A stretch of 64,000 bases of DNA from Bacteroidota bacterium (GTDB lineage Bacteria; Bacteroidota; Bacteroidia; Chitinophagales; Chitinophagaceae). The translations under genes were made by a program, and so were the position numbers. The notes beneath the pieces were generated by a model. The model saw only the letters and a program-made list of their open reading frames with translations, ran no database searches and was not told the DNA's origin. The DNA is taken from contig VBAR01000001.1 in the NCBI GenBank assembly GCA_005882315.1, forward strand, positions 1,933,736 through 1,997,735, read 5' to 3'. How positions within the stretch are numbered: position 1 is the stretch's first letter; each line of letters opens with the position of its first letter. Below, piece after piece: positions 45,220 through 54,521 of this stretch.

Positions 45220-46266
45220 TTAATCCATTACTTCATAAATGATCAGGGGATTGGCCTTGTTCTTTAAATTCACTTCACCCACTTTATTACAACTGAAAGA
45301 TTCTTTTATTTTTTCGTAAGAGTTTTCACTTATGATGATCTGGTTTTCTTTTGCTGCGGTTTGTAAACGTTGTGCTGTATTCACAGTATCGCCAATCACT
45401 GTATAGTCAAGTCTTCTTAATGTGGCCGAACCAATATTGCCAGAAATCATTTCCCCACTGTTGATCCCAATAGAAACTTTTGGTACAAAAGAAACTTCTC
45501 CATTTATACCTGGCAGTTCCTGCACTTTTTTTCTTACAGTAAGGCAGGCATCTACAGCACGGTCAAGATGATAGTCGCCACGGAAAACCGCCATTACTGC
45601 ATCACCAATAAATTTATCTATGAACCCGCCTTGTGCAATTATCTCTTTTACCATTACATCAAAATAGCTATTTAGCAGCTGTACGACTTTATCGGGTGTT
45701 TCGTTCTCACTAATAGTGGTAAAACTGCAGATATCAATAAATGCTACGGTGGCATCCACTGTTTCATTCGCCATGAGTGAAGATTCAAACTCACGGCTAC
45801 CCATAAAGTTCAACACGGTTTCATCCACGTACATCTTCAGAATATTATTTTCCTTGATAGCCTTCATTGTTTCCCGGAGTTGCTGCACATGCTTAAGTGT
45901 TTTCTCCATCGTCAGTTCCAGGTCTTCAAAATTCACCGGCTTAGTGATAAAATCAAATGCGCCACGGTTCATCGCAATACGGATATTATCCATATCGCCA
46001 TATGCAGATACAATTACTGCTTTCAGCAAAGAATTTTGCTCTCCGATCTTTGTAAGGAGAGTAAGACCATCCATTTCAGGCATATTGATATCGCTGAGCA
46101 CAACATCCACATCAGTGTTCAACTCAAGTTGCTCAAGGGCATGTTTACCATTGGAGGCAAACAGGAATTCGTACTGGTGTTCCCGTATTTTCTGACGAAA
46201 TTTTTGTTTGATGAGTACTTCCAGATCTGCCTCATCATCCACTACCAATATCTTGGATTTTGCCAT
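45220..46266 (-). CDS. Response regulator with class III adenylate cyclase output
   Basis: 348 residues. The receiver (5-120) has VVDDE and phospho-acceptor Asp59 (LSDINMPEMDG). A linker is followed by a class III cyclase domain (about 170-348): metal Asp178 (AFIDICSF) and Asp222 (FIGDAVMAVF), adenine-selecting Lys218 and Asp287 (RRLDYTVIGD), and transition-state Asn296 and Arg300 (VNTAQR). All key residues are present, so an active enzyme making cAMP under phosphorylation control is likely. Its ATG overlaps the TAA of the upstream receiver gene by one base. The kinase at 46694-48736 is the likely phosphate source. Confidence 0.92.
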   Translation of the reverse strand: MAKSKILVVDDEADLEVLIKQKFRQKIREHQYEFLFASNGKHALEQLELNTDVDVVLSDINMPEMDGLTLLTKIGEQNSLLKAVIVSAYGDMDNIRIAMNRGAFDFITKPVNFEDLELTMEKTLKHVQQLRETMKAIKENNILKMYVDETVLNFMGSREFESSLMANETVDATVAFIDICSFTTISENETPDKVVQLLNSYFDVMVKEIIAQGGFIDKFIGDAVMAVFRGDYHLDRAVDACLTVRKKVQELPGINGEVSFVPKVSIGINSGEMISGNIGSATLRRLDYTVIGDTVNTAQRLQTAAKENQIIISENSYEKIKESFSCNKVGEVNLKNKANPLIIYEVMD

Positions 46267-46640
46267 TACTGTATTGCTTTTAATTTTTCTTTCAGGTTTG
46301 AAAAATCAACCGGCTTGGTTAAAAAATCATCAGCGCCGAGTTTCATGGCAGTATTATAATTTTCCGCATCACCATAGGCTGTGATCATCATTACAAGTGG
46401 AGGAGGGGTTTGGTATTTTTGTTTGATGTGTCCGAGTAGTTCGAGACCACTCATACCCGGCATATTAATATCGGAAAGTATCAGCACAGCCTCATGGTTG
46501 TGCTCGTTCAGGTACATCAATGCTTCTTCACCAGAAAATGCAAATACAAACTGCATTTCTCCATTCCGCATTTCCTTTCTGAAACGTTGTTCAAAAAGCA
46601 CCTGCACATCTTTTTCGTCGTCTACTACTAAAATTTTCAT
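46266..46640 (-). CDS. Single-domain response regulator
   Basis: 124 residues: VVDDE (5-9), phospho-acceptor Asp57 (LILSDINMPG), Thr in MITAYGD and Lys in LTKPVD. It is closely related to the receiver of the next gene, which starts in the overlapping TAATG, suggesting duplication of the receiver. It lies 53 bp after the TPR-kinase gene. With no output domain it may compete for phosphate with the receiver-cyclase. Confidence 0.9.
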   Translation of the reverse strand: MKILVVDDEKDVQVLFEQRFRKEMRNGEMQFVFAFSGEEALMYLNEHNHEAVLILSDINMPGMSGLELLGHIKQKYQTPPPLVMMITAYGDAENYNTAMKLGADDFLTKPVDFSNLKEKLKAIQ

Positions 46641-46693
46641 CTGTTATTATTTAGGTGGATTGTTGGCTTATTTTCAATTGATGAATTTAAGGC

Positions 46694-48736
46694 TTATATG
46701 GGTAAAATAATGGTGAACTCTGCAAATTCTCCTTCTTTTGTTTCCACCTTCAATTCACCTCCGTGACCCTTTGTAATGATGTCATAACTCATACTAAGCC
46801 CCAGGCCTGTGCCTTCACCGGTAGGTTTGGTGGTAAAGAAAGGCTGGAAGATTTTATCAATTACTCTTTGGGGAATACCATTACCATTATCCCGGACAAT
46901 AATATGTACTGCCCCGGGATGCATTTTTGTTTTAACCGAAACAACTGGTTCAAAGTCGCCGGAAGCCGTTTTTTGTTTTTGTAAAACAGAATAAAATGAA
47001 TTGGTAAATAAGTTAAGCATTACCCGTCCAATTTCCTGCGACACCACATTTACGGTTGTAATGGTTGTATCAAAATCTGTTTCTGATTTTGCATTGAATG
47101 AATTATCCTTTGCCCGCATTCCATGAAAACTCAGCCGCAGGCATTCATCCACCAGGTTATTGATATCTACGGGTTCTTTTTGACCGGTACTGCTGCGGCT
47201 GTGTTGCAGCATACCTTTTACAATTGAGTCGGCACGTTTGCCATGGTAATTTATTTTTTGTTCATTTTCTTTAATGTCATTAGCGATCTCTAGTGCTTGT
47301 TGCTTATTATCTAAGGCCAGTTGCTCTTTCATTTCATCTATCAATTCCGTATTTACTTCTGAAAAATTATTTACAAAATTTAAAGGGTTTTGAATTTCAT
47401 GTGCAATACCTGCAGTAAGTTCTCCAAGCGAAGCCATTTTTTCTGATTGGATCAGTTGCTTCTGCGTTACTTGTAACTTACTTAATGTAGTTTCCAACTC
47501 TTTCTTTTGGGTGGACAATAATGTGTTTGCTTTTTTCCGTTGCAGACCATTCCTCCACAATATGATTGCAATAAGCAAAAAAATTGCAATGCCAAAAAGC
47601 AACATATTTGTTCTTACTTTATTCCGGTATGCACCATTTGCAGTTTCAATATCCTGCTGCCGCTGTCTTTCATCAAAATCAATATTCTGAAAATCCTGTG
47701 CTTGTTTTGAATTAAAAAGGCTGTCATTAATTTTTATGATCAGCGACTGGTATTTTACAGCACTATCATTGTTGCCACTTGTTTTATAATAACCAGCCAA
47801 TGCAGTATATGCACGTAAAAACAAGTCAGGAGCATCCAGGTCATAAGCTGCAGACAGGGCATTGCGGATATAAAAAAGATTTGAATCTGGCCGGTTCATT
47901 TGTTTATGTATATCAGCCAACGCCAGGTTGCTTGCCGCCACACCCCTGAAATAATAATATTTTTTACTGGCATCTAATGCCCTTCTGTAAAAATGTATAG
48001 CTGAATCTTTTTCTCCCATGGCAAAATAGATTCGCCCCGTATTGAGCAATGCACTTCCGAGATACCGGGTATATCCTTTTTGCATAATTTGCTTATATGC
48101 CAGCAATTCGGAGATCAGGGCAGAATCTGGTTTTTTCAAATTCAAATACACTCTGCCCATTGTCATATTGATTATACTTTGCAGTGGGATATTACCCGAC
48201 TCCTCCGCTTTTTGTTTACCCTCCAGGTGATGCACCAATGCTTTCTCATAGTTATTTGAATTAGCATACAAAACACCTAATATCTGGTGAGTGAAAGCAA
48301 TTTCGCTAAGTCTTTGTTCATGTGGACTCGCAGTACGATATATAAGTTCATCATCACCGGGGAATTTGCCCACCAGTACCTTCTCCTCACTTTTAGGATT
48401 TTCCAAAATAGCCATAGCGGATAAAACAGTTTTCAATGATCTGGGGTAATTGCCTTTATTCAAAAGAGCATAACCCATTTCCCTTAATGCACTTCCTTCG
48501 TCAAGTTTGAAATGCAACTGCCGTGAGAGTTGTAAGGACTTCTCGGCATAATGATATGCACTGTCAGGGTCTACTTCTGCAAATAAACGGGAAAGATTGC
48601 GATAACTTACTAATCTCAGGGTGTCATTTGCAGTAATGCTACCCTGTTGCTTCAGGTTATCAATATTGGCTTGCTGGGCTGCAAGAAAATTTACCACAAT
48701 AAGACAAATCGTTAAACAGGTATTTCGTTTCAGCAT
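46694..48736 (-). CDS. TPR sensor histidine kinase 1
   Basis: 680 residues from the ATG at 48736, chosen because it opens with a signal peptide (MLKRNTCLTICLIVVNFLAAQQ); 13 extra residues are possible upstream. The periplasmic part (about 40-370) is TPR repeats (GNYPRSLKTVLSAMAILENP, NNYEKALVHHLEGKQKA). One membrane helix (MLLFGIAIFLLIAIILW) leads to a coiled coil, HisKA with His446 (AHEIQNPLNF) and an ATPase domain (FTNSFYSV, DNGNGIP, GEGTGLGL). It is the most diverged of the seven kinases in this array and has none of the in-frame insertions. It is followed by a receiver and a receiver-cyclase, its likely targets. Confidence 0.92.
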   Translation of the reverse strand: MLKRNTCLTICLIVVNFLAAQQANIDNLKQQGSITANDTLRLVSYRNLSRLFAEVDPDSAYHYAEKSLQLSRQLHFKLDEGSALREMGYALLNKGNYPRSLKTVLSAMAILENPKSEEKVLVGKFPGDDELIYRTASPHEQRLSEIAFTHQILGVLYANSNNYEKALVHHLEGKQKAEESGNIPLQSIINMTMGRVYLNLKKPDSALISELLAYKQIMQKGYTRYLGSALLNTGRIYFAMGEKDSAIHFYRRALDASKKYYYFRGVAASNLALADIHKQMNRPDSNLFYIRNALSAAYDLDAPDLFLRAYTALAGYYKTSGNNDSAVKYQSLIIKINDSLFNSKQAQDFQNIDFDERQRQQDIETANGAYRNKVRTNMLLFGIAIFLLIAIILWRNGLQRKKANTLLSTQKKELETTLSKLQVTQKQLIQSEKMASLGELTAGIAHEIQNPLNFVNNFSEVNTELIDEMKEQLALDNKQQALEIANDIKENEQKINYHGKRADSIVKGMLQHSRSSTGQKEPVDINNLVDECLRLSFHGMRAKDNSFNAKSETDFDTTITTVNVVSQEIGRVMLNLFTNSFYSVLQKQKTASGDFEPVVSVKTKMHPGAVHIIVRDNGNGIPQRVIDKIFQPFFTTKPTGEGTGLGLSMSYDIITKGHGGELKVETKEGEFAEFTIILPI

Positions 48737-48895
48737 TATTTGATTTAAGTAGTGGGTAAGTTTAGAATTCTGCACCTTTCCTTTGTTTTTCCCCTCAAGC
48801 TCACCGTCATATATTTTTTTATAATATCATTGTTAAAGATAAGCCCAAACCTGCTTTTTTGAAAGGCAGATCTGGGAGTAAAATAGGACTCAAAA

Positions 48896-49984
48896 TTAAT
48901 CTTCTTTCAATCCTTTTATAATAACGTTTCCGGTGCCGTTTTTATCACAGGGATAGGCAAAATCTTTTTGCCATGCTTTCGCATTATTGATAGTATTGTA
49001 AAATTCATCAAGATAGCGAATGGTTGATTTAGTATATTTCTCATCCAGTAGGGTACAGCCGCTATATAACTTATAAATATCGCTTTTTAAACGGTTAAAT
49101 TCAGCAAGCACCGGTTCAAATACTTTTAAATCGTGTATACAATAACCACGGTAGCGTCTTTCTCTAACGGAACTCATCTGTAATTGTTCGGCAGGATAGG
49201 CGTATGGGGCATTCACAATACCGGCATGGTCAAAATCGTATGGCACAGCAAACGGCACTGAGATGGAATCGGCGGCAATTAATTTAATGTTCTGAAGATA
49301 TTCGACGGACCAGTCAGTATTGCCAATCAGGTATTCAAATACTGCTAGCTTTAAAAATGAATTAGTTTCTGTTTGTTGTGGTTTGATCTTTCTTTCAACA
49401 TCGGTCAACCGGTTACGTTTAGCCATTTGTTTTTCTTCTTCCAATAAAATGCCCAAAAAGGGGCCGGTCGTTTTTTTATTCTTCTCATCTTCCACTTGTA
49501 GCTTTACCAGTCGGGCTTTGAAACTTTTTGGTGAAAGCAAGTTGTATAATTTATATACCAGCCATTCGCGGATAATATATTTATCATCTACGCAAGGCAT
49601 CACCAATTTTATTTTTTTTTGTTCACTGAAAATAGACTTAAGCTTCGGGCCATCTTTTGCGAATTGAAGCAGGAGAGGAGGATAGTTGCAGTTATCTTTC
49701 ATCCTGCGGAAATGCCCTCTTGTTTTTATTTTGACAGGTATTTGTATTTCACTGTTGCCTTCATTTTTATAGGAGAGAGAAAAGGGAAAACTTTTGGGAT
49801 TTTCAGAAGACCTGTCATTAAGCAGGTCGCGGAATTTTCCTTTCAGTTTTATCTCCAGTACATCATCAGAATCAAATAAACCTTTGACTATTGCTGGTTT
49901 TGATATAGCAAATGGAGCAGGCACCCTGAATGAAGAAAGGGTTAATGAACTAAAAAGGAAAACTAAGATCAAAACTTGTTTCAT
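48896..49984 (-). CDS. Exported protein, possibly CotH-kinase-like
   Basis: 362 residues with a signal peptide (to about 18-24). Segments VKIKTRGHFRR, NCNYPPLLLQF, KLVMPCVDDKYIIREWLVYKLYNLLS, FEYLIGNTDWSVEYLQNIKLI and VPYDFDHAGIVNAPYA recall the CotH atypical-kinase fold, in particular the GNTDWS loop and the following DFD; this is a tentative reading. It lies 21 bp after a sensor kinase gene and is probably co-transcribed, so it may act in the same surface-signalling route. A hypothetical exported protein is the safe label. Confidence 0.6.
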   Translation of the reverse strand: MKQVLILVFLFSSLTLSSFRVPAPFAISKPAIVKGLFDSDDVLEIKLKGKFRDLLNDRSSENPKSFPFSLSYKNEGNSEIQIPVKIKTRGHFRRMKDNCNYPPLLLQFAKDGPKLKSIFSEQKKIKLVMPCVDDKYIIREWLVYKLYNLLSPKSFKARLVKLQVEDEKNKKTTGPFLGILLEEEKQMAKRNRLTDVERKIKPQQTETNSFLKLAVFEYLIGNTDWSVEYLQNIKLIAADSISVPFAVPYDFDHAGIVNAPYAYPAEQLQMSSVRERRYRGYCIHDLKVFEPVLAEFNRLKSDIYKLYSGCTLLDEKYTKSTIRYLDEFYNTINNAKAWQKDFAYPCDKNGTGNVIIKGLKED

Positions 49985-50005
49985 AAATAGATATCTGCCC
50001 AGCGA

Positions 50006-52021
50006 CTACTCTGGCAAAATAATAATAAATTCAGTTCCTTCATTTTCTCTTGTCTTCACTTTTATTTCCCCTCCATGTGCTTTCACAATATCATAGCTTA
50101 AGGATAGACCCAATCCTGTTCCCTGCCCGGTTGGTTTAGTAGTAAAGAATGGTTGAAAAATTTTATCCAATGCTTTTTGTGGAATACCGTTGCCATTATC
50201 GGCAATTCTTATCTCCACTTTACCCCGTCCGACCGGGTCGTCCGGGCGGGCATTTACTTTTCTTGTACTTACTGAAACAATTGGTTCGTATCCGCCAGCG
50301 GTTTGCTTTTTCTTTTCATCTACTGCATAAGAAGCATTGTTGATCAAATTGAGAATAACTCTTCCAATATCCTGCGGAATGATATTGATGTTGCCGATGC
50401 TTGCATCAAAATCAGTTTTTATTGTTGCATTAAAAGAGTTGTCTTTTGCCCTCAGTCCATGGTAAGCTAATCTCAGGTATTCATCACACAAAGCATTGAT
50501 ATCTGCAGGTGCTTTTATTCCACTACTGCTGCGACTATGTTGCAACATTCCTTTTACAATAGCGTCGGCTCTTTTTCCGTGATGATTTATTTTTTCTAAA
50601 TTTTGCTTTATATCATCTGCAATAGCATTTACTTCGTCGTAATTCCCTTTTTTTATTTCATCTTTCATTTCATCAATCAACTCATTACTTACTTCACTAA
50701 AGTTATTGACGAAGTTTAGCGGGTTTTGAATTTCATGTGCAATGCCGGCAGTGAGTTCTCCCAATGAAGCCATTTTCTCCGATTGTATCAGTTGCGATTG
50801 AGTAGCTTTCAACTCGGTCAAAGTCAACTCGATCCTGTTTTTGGCATCCTCCAATTGTTTAAAATCTTCATAACGGGCATAAGCCACAGAAAAGGTATCA
50901 GCCAGTGATCTTACAAGATCAATTTCAGATTCCACCAAAGTCTCCTGGCCACCTATATAAAGCATTCCCTGTGAAAAAGGAATAAAGTACAGATTTAGAG
51001 AACTAAACAGACTGTCGTATTGAGAATACTGATCAGTGACAGTTTGATGACCCTGTGCATAAATTGATTGGACCCAATTCTGAAATTGTTCACGATCCCA
51101 TTGTTCTTTAAACACCGTTTTGTTTCTCCAGTTTTCGATCAGTTTGCCTGTTGTTTCATTGTCATGAAAACCCAAATGAAGAACTGCCAGCGATTTTCCT
51201 TCTGGTGTAGAAAGATAAGCATGTACCAATTGTTCATCTTCCCTCACTATAAAAATACCGCATCTTGAAAAGGGTACATTGAGTGTGATCAGTTCTCGCC
51301 ATACGAGTGGAGTAATATGTTCGAGGTCCTCTGCCGTTCGCATGGAAGCTATTTCAGCACGGATCTTGTCCAGCGCAGCTTCACGCAATGCTTCTATGGT
51401 CTGCGCCTCAGCTTTTTGAAGATCAAGAAAGCGGGTATAGATAAGACCGAAAGCACGGGCAAACTGTGCCATAACAATACAATCCTCATCTGTTAAAGAC
51501 TGAATAGTTACAACATTCAGGGTGCCCTGTTCAAAAAAGAAAGAATAAAAAAATTCTTCCTCATTAAAAATGTTCAGTTCCTGCGAAGCAACAAAAGCGG
51601 TCATGCTTTGATAGTAATGCCTTACCTGGTTTCCTTTAAGTTTTGTAAGAGCAAATAGTTTTTGCTGTTTTCTGGAAGAGATCAGGTTTTCGTATACGGG
51701 GTGAATGTAAAGACTGAAGTAATCTAATTTTTTTAATACTTCTTTGTTATCTGATACGGAAGTGGTCCATAATTCCATTGCATTATTCGCATCATCGAAA
51801 ATACCAACACCAGAGCGAATTGCTTCTATGCCCAATTCTTTAAGCTCATGAAACAAAACTGCTGATGCTTCTGATAGCTCGGCGCTGTTACGCATAGTCA
51901 TTGTTCTGCTGCGTATCTTTTCCAAAGATGCTTCCACTACGAGCTTCCGGTTTATCTCCAGTAGCTCTTTTCGAAGAGCTACATTTATTTCTTTTAGTTC
52001 CTTTAATTCATCGTTTTCCAT
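50006..52021 (-). CDS. GAF-like-repeat sensor histidine kinase 2
   Basis: 671 residues from the ATG at 52021 (MENDELKELKEIN); ten more residues are possible. It is soluble, with no TPRs or membrane helix. Two copies of a roughly 190-residue GAF-like module follow a coiled coil, each led by an amphipathic helix (ASLEKIRSRTMTMRNSAELSEA; AALDKIRAEIASMRTAEDLEHI). Then HisKA with His429 and an ATPase domain. The ATPase carries a 9-residue in-frame insertion (ARPDDPVGR) between the KVN and GKVEI of its paralogues. A CotH-like gene follows 21 bp later. Confidence 0.9.
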   Translation of the reverse strand: MENDELKELKEINVALRKELLEINRKLVVEASLEKIRSRTMTMRNSAELSEASAVLFHELKELGIEAIRSGVGIFDDANNAMELWTTSVSDNKEVLKKLDYFSLYIHPVYENLISSRKQQKLFALTKLKGNQVRHYYQSMTAFVASQELNIFNEEEFFYSFFFEQGTLNVVTIQSLTDEDCIVMAQFARAFGLIYTRFLDLQKAEAQTIEALREAALDKIRAEIASMRTAEDLEHITPLVWRELITLNVPFSRCGIFIVREDEQLVHAYLSTPEGKSLAVLHLGFHDNETTGKLIENWRNKTVFKEQWDREQFQNWVQSIYAQGHQTVTDQYSQYDSLFSSLNLYFIPFSQGMLYIGGQETLVESEIDLVRSLADTFSVAYARYEDFKQLEDAKNRIELTLTELKATQSQLIQSEKMASLGELTAGIAHEIQNPLNFVNNFSEVSNELIDEMKDEIKKGNYDEVNAIADDIKQNLEKINHHGKRADAIVKGMLQHSRSSSGIKAPADINALCDEYLRLAYHGLRAKDNSFNATIKTDFDASIGNINIIPQDIGRVILNLINNASYAVDEKKKQTAGGYEPIVSVSTRKVNARPDDPVGRGKVEIRIADNGNGIPQKALDKIFQPFFTTKPTGQGTGLGLSLSYDIVKAHGGEIKVKTRENEGTEFIIILPE
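50223..50251 (-). repeat. 27-bp GC-rich palindromic element inserted in frame (kinase 2)
   Basis: On the coding strand it begins GCCCGCCCGGACGACC and adds nine codons (ARPDDPVGR) to the ATPase domain, a segment absent from the paralogue at 52542. The ends form an imperfect inverted repeat (CCGCCCGGA against TCGGACGG). It is far more GC-rich than its surroundings. Similar elements occur at 56781 and 59581, at another point of the same domain. Confidence 0.75.
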
Positions 52022-52164
52022 TTCTTCATAGTATATATTATAGCAGGGCAATTGGTTCGGTCAAAAAATCAGTACCTGGATATCATATAAAATAAAAGGT
52101 GCAAAAGGAAAGATCGTTTACCAATTACACCTTGAAAATTTGTTTAACAGACCGGGACGTCATA

Positions 52165-52437
52165 CTATTCGGCAGTCATTGGATCAATTACAGTAGAAAT
52201 TTTGGTGATGCTGTTTGCCGGGAACCCACCTAGCCGTGCATGTTCCAATATCAGTTCTTCGCTTGGTGCCATATAAATACAATATATTTTATCTCCCGCA
52301 ACATAACTATGTATCCATTGGATCTCTGACCCGAGGGTACATAGAACCTCTGTCGATTTTTTTGACATTGCCTTGAGCATTTCTGGAGTAAACGCTCCGG
52401 CCTGTGGCACATTCCGTTCAATTATAAATTTGGGCAT
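52165..52437 (-). CDS. DUF4242 family protein
   Basis: 90 residues. The start MPKFIIERNVPQAGAFTPE, then GSEIQWIHSYVAGDKIYCIYMAPSEE and EHARLGGFPANSITKI match DUF4242, small ferredoxin-like-fold proteins, some reported as nickel-binding. The function here is unknown. It sits alone between kinase genes 2 and 3 (143-bp and 104-bp gaps) and interrupts the paralogous array. Confidence 0.85.
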   Translation of the reverse strand: MPKFIIERNVPQAGAFTPEMLKAMSKKSTEVLCTLGSEIQWIHSYVAGDKIYCIYMAPSEELILEHARLGGFPANSITKISTVIDPMTAE

Positions 52438-52541
52438 ATTATTAATTTTTGTTTCAGGATCGTCAAGAATTGTTTTTGAGACCCATTAATCTTTACTAAG
52501 TTAGTAAATTTCGGCGATTAGGGCACAAATCCTGCTTTACA

Positions 52542-54506
52542 TTATACAGGAATACTTATTATAAACTCACTACCTTCCCCTTCTTTTGTTTCCACTTTTA
52601 TTTCTCCACCATGTGCTTTCACGATATCATAACTCAATGACAACCCCAACCCTGTTCCCTGCCCGGTAGGTTTAGTAGTAAAAAATGGTTGAAAAACTTT
52701 ATCTAAAACCTTTTGAGGTATGCCATTGCCGTTATCAGCTATTTTTATTTCCACTTTACCATTTACTTTTCTTGTACTTACTGAAACGGTTGGTTCGTAT
52801 CCATGGCTCATTTGTTTTTTCTTTTCGGTTACCACATAAAAAGCATTCGTGATAAGATTGAGAATTACTCTTCCAATATCCTGTGGAATGATATTTAAGT
52901 TGCCAATGGTTTGATCAAAATCCGTTTTTGTTATCGCATTGAATGATTTGTCTTTTGCACGAAGACCATGATAGGCTAATCGTAAGTATTCATCAGCTAA
53001 TGTATTGATGTCTGTTGGCTCTTTTATACCACTGCTACTTCGGCTGTGCTGCAACATTCCTTTTACTATGGCATCAGCTCGTTTGCCGTGATGAGTAATT
53101 TTTTCCTGGTTATCTATCACATCTTTAGCAATTAATTTTACTTCATCATAATTTCCTTTACCAATTTCCTCATTCATTTCATTCAGTAATTCTTTATTCA
53201 CTTCCGAAAAATTATTGACAAAATTCAATGGGTTCTGTATTTCATGTGCAATACCGGCTGTGAGTTCTCCAAGCGAAGCCATTTTTTCAGATTGGATAAG
53301 TTGAGATTGCGTTGCTTTTAATTCAGACAATGTATTTTGTATTTTTTCTTTTTGCGACTCAAGCAGGACATTGGCTTTTTGTTTGTGACGATTGTTCCGG
53401 TAAAGTAGAAATGCAATGATAAAAAACACCCCAATAGCAGACCATAAGCCAACTGTCTTTGTTTTATTCTTATACCTCTCCTGCTCCTGTTGTATCTCCT
53501 GTTGATGTTGCTGTTCCTGGAGCATCAACAATTGAAGTTCTTTGAATTTTTGAGGTCCGTACAGACTGTCGGTCATTGCTTTTGCAACATCCTGGTAATA
53601 AAACGCACTGTCCATATTTTTTCCCTGATAAAATAACCTTGTTAATAATTCACTTGCCTCCAATAATTCGAAAAGCTGTATTAACTGCTTGCCATTTCTA
53701 AATGATTGGCGGGCATAATAAAGGCTTGAATCATATTGCCGGGTAAGCTCAAATAGCCCGGCGATCTTTCTCTGTATTTTACTAACGTTCACCTTTTCAT
53801 TTACCTTAATTGAATTTGCTAATGCTACTTGATAGTATGCCAATGCCGAATCTTTTTTTCCTAGGCCCAAATATGCATTTCCCATTCTTGTAAGTATAAG
53901 AGATCTTAAAGGGCCATGAGTTAAACCTGTATAAGTTTTATAGGCCAGTTTTGAATAATATAATGCAGAGTCAGGCATTTTCAATAGATCATATGCATTG
54001 GCAATAGTAGTCAGGTTAAAAGTTTCAATTAGTTGATTGTGCGTTTCTTTATCAAGCTTGTTGGCTGATAACAGGTATTCAAGTCCCCGTCGGTATTCGC
54101 GAAATTCCAGGTAAGTAATTCCAATAAATGACATCGTTCTTTCTTCGCCATTAATATCTTTCATTTCCCGGTTCATTTGCAAAGCCTCAAAGTTTAATTT
54201 CAATGCAAGCGGATAATTACCCAAAAAACGAATTGCTTCTGCCAGTTCATTCAAATTATCAACTACTCCTCTTAGGTAATGTAACTCCCTCGATAACGCC
54301 AATGCTTTTTCGGAAATCAGTCTTGAAGTATCAGGTCTTGTAAAAAAATATTCATTTCCTATTTGCATAAGCAGTTTTACACGGTTCGTATCCTGCCCTG
54401 TCTTTGCCAATAGATGGTTGAGGCTATCAAGAACTCGTGGATCTTGGCTATTAGAAGAAAAAAAGAATCCGGTCAAAAAAGTTGATATGATAAAAAAGAT
54501 TTTCAT
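52542..54506 (-). CDS. TPR sensor histidine kinase 3
   Basis: 654 residues. A signal peptide (about 1-20) is followed by periplasmic TPRs (to about 340; NYPLALKLNFEALQMN, REYRRGLEYLLSANKL, KDSALAYYQVALANS), one membrane helix (VGLWSAIGVFFIIAFLLY), a coiled coil, HisKA with His421 (AHEIQNPLNF) and an ATPase domain (LITNAFYVV, DNGNGIP, GQGTGLGL). The ATPase has the plain KVNGKVEI and KKKQMSHGYEP segments, so it serves as the insertion-free reference for its paralogues. It is 15 bp downstream of kinase 4. Confidence 0.93.
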   Translation of the reverse strand: MKIFFIISTFLTGFFFSSNSQDPRVLDSLNHLLAKTGQDTNRVKLLMQIGNEYFFTRPDTSRLISEKALALSRELHYLRGVVDNLNELAEAIRFLGNYPLALKLNFEALQMNREMKDINGEERTMSFIGITYLEFREYRRGLEYLLSANKLDKETHNQLIETFNLTTIANAYDLLKMPDSALYYSKLAYKTYTGLTHGPLRSLILTRMGNAYLGLGKKDSALAYYQVALANSIKVNEKVNVSKIQRKIAGLFELTRQYDSSLYYARQSFRNGKQLIQLFELLEASELLTRLFYQGKNMDSAFYYQDVAKAMTDSLYGPQKFKELQLLMLQEQQHQQEIQQEQERYKNKTKTVGLWSAIGVFFIIAFLLYRNNRHKQKANVLLESQKEKIQNTLSELKATQSQLIQSEKMASLGELTAGIAHEIQNPLNFVNNFSEVNKELLNEMNEEIGKGNYDEVKLIAKDVIDNQEKITHHGKRADAIVKGMLQHSRSSSGIKEPTDINTLADEYLRLAYHGLRAKDKSFNAITKTDFDQTIGNLNIIPQDIGRVILNLITNAFYVVTEKKKQMSHGYEPTVSVSTRKVNGKVEIKIADNGNGIPQKVLDKVFQPFFTTKPTGQGTGLGLSLSYDIVKAHGGEIKVETKEGEGSEFIISIPV

Positions 54507-54521
54507 CTGAACAAATCGTTT

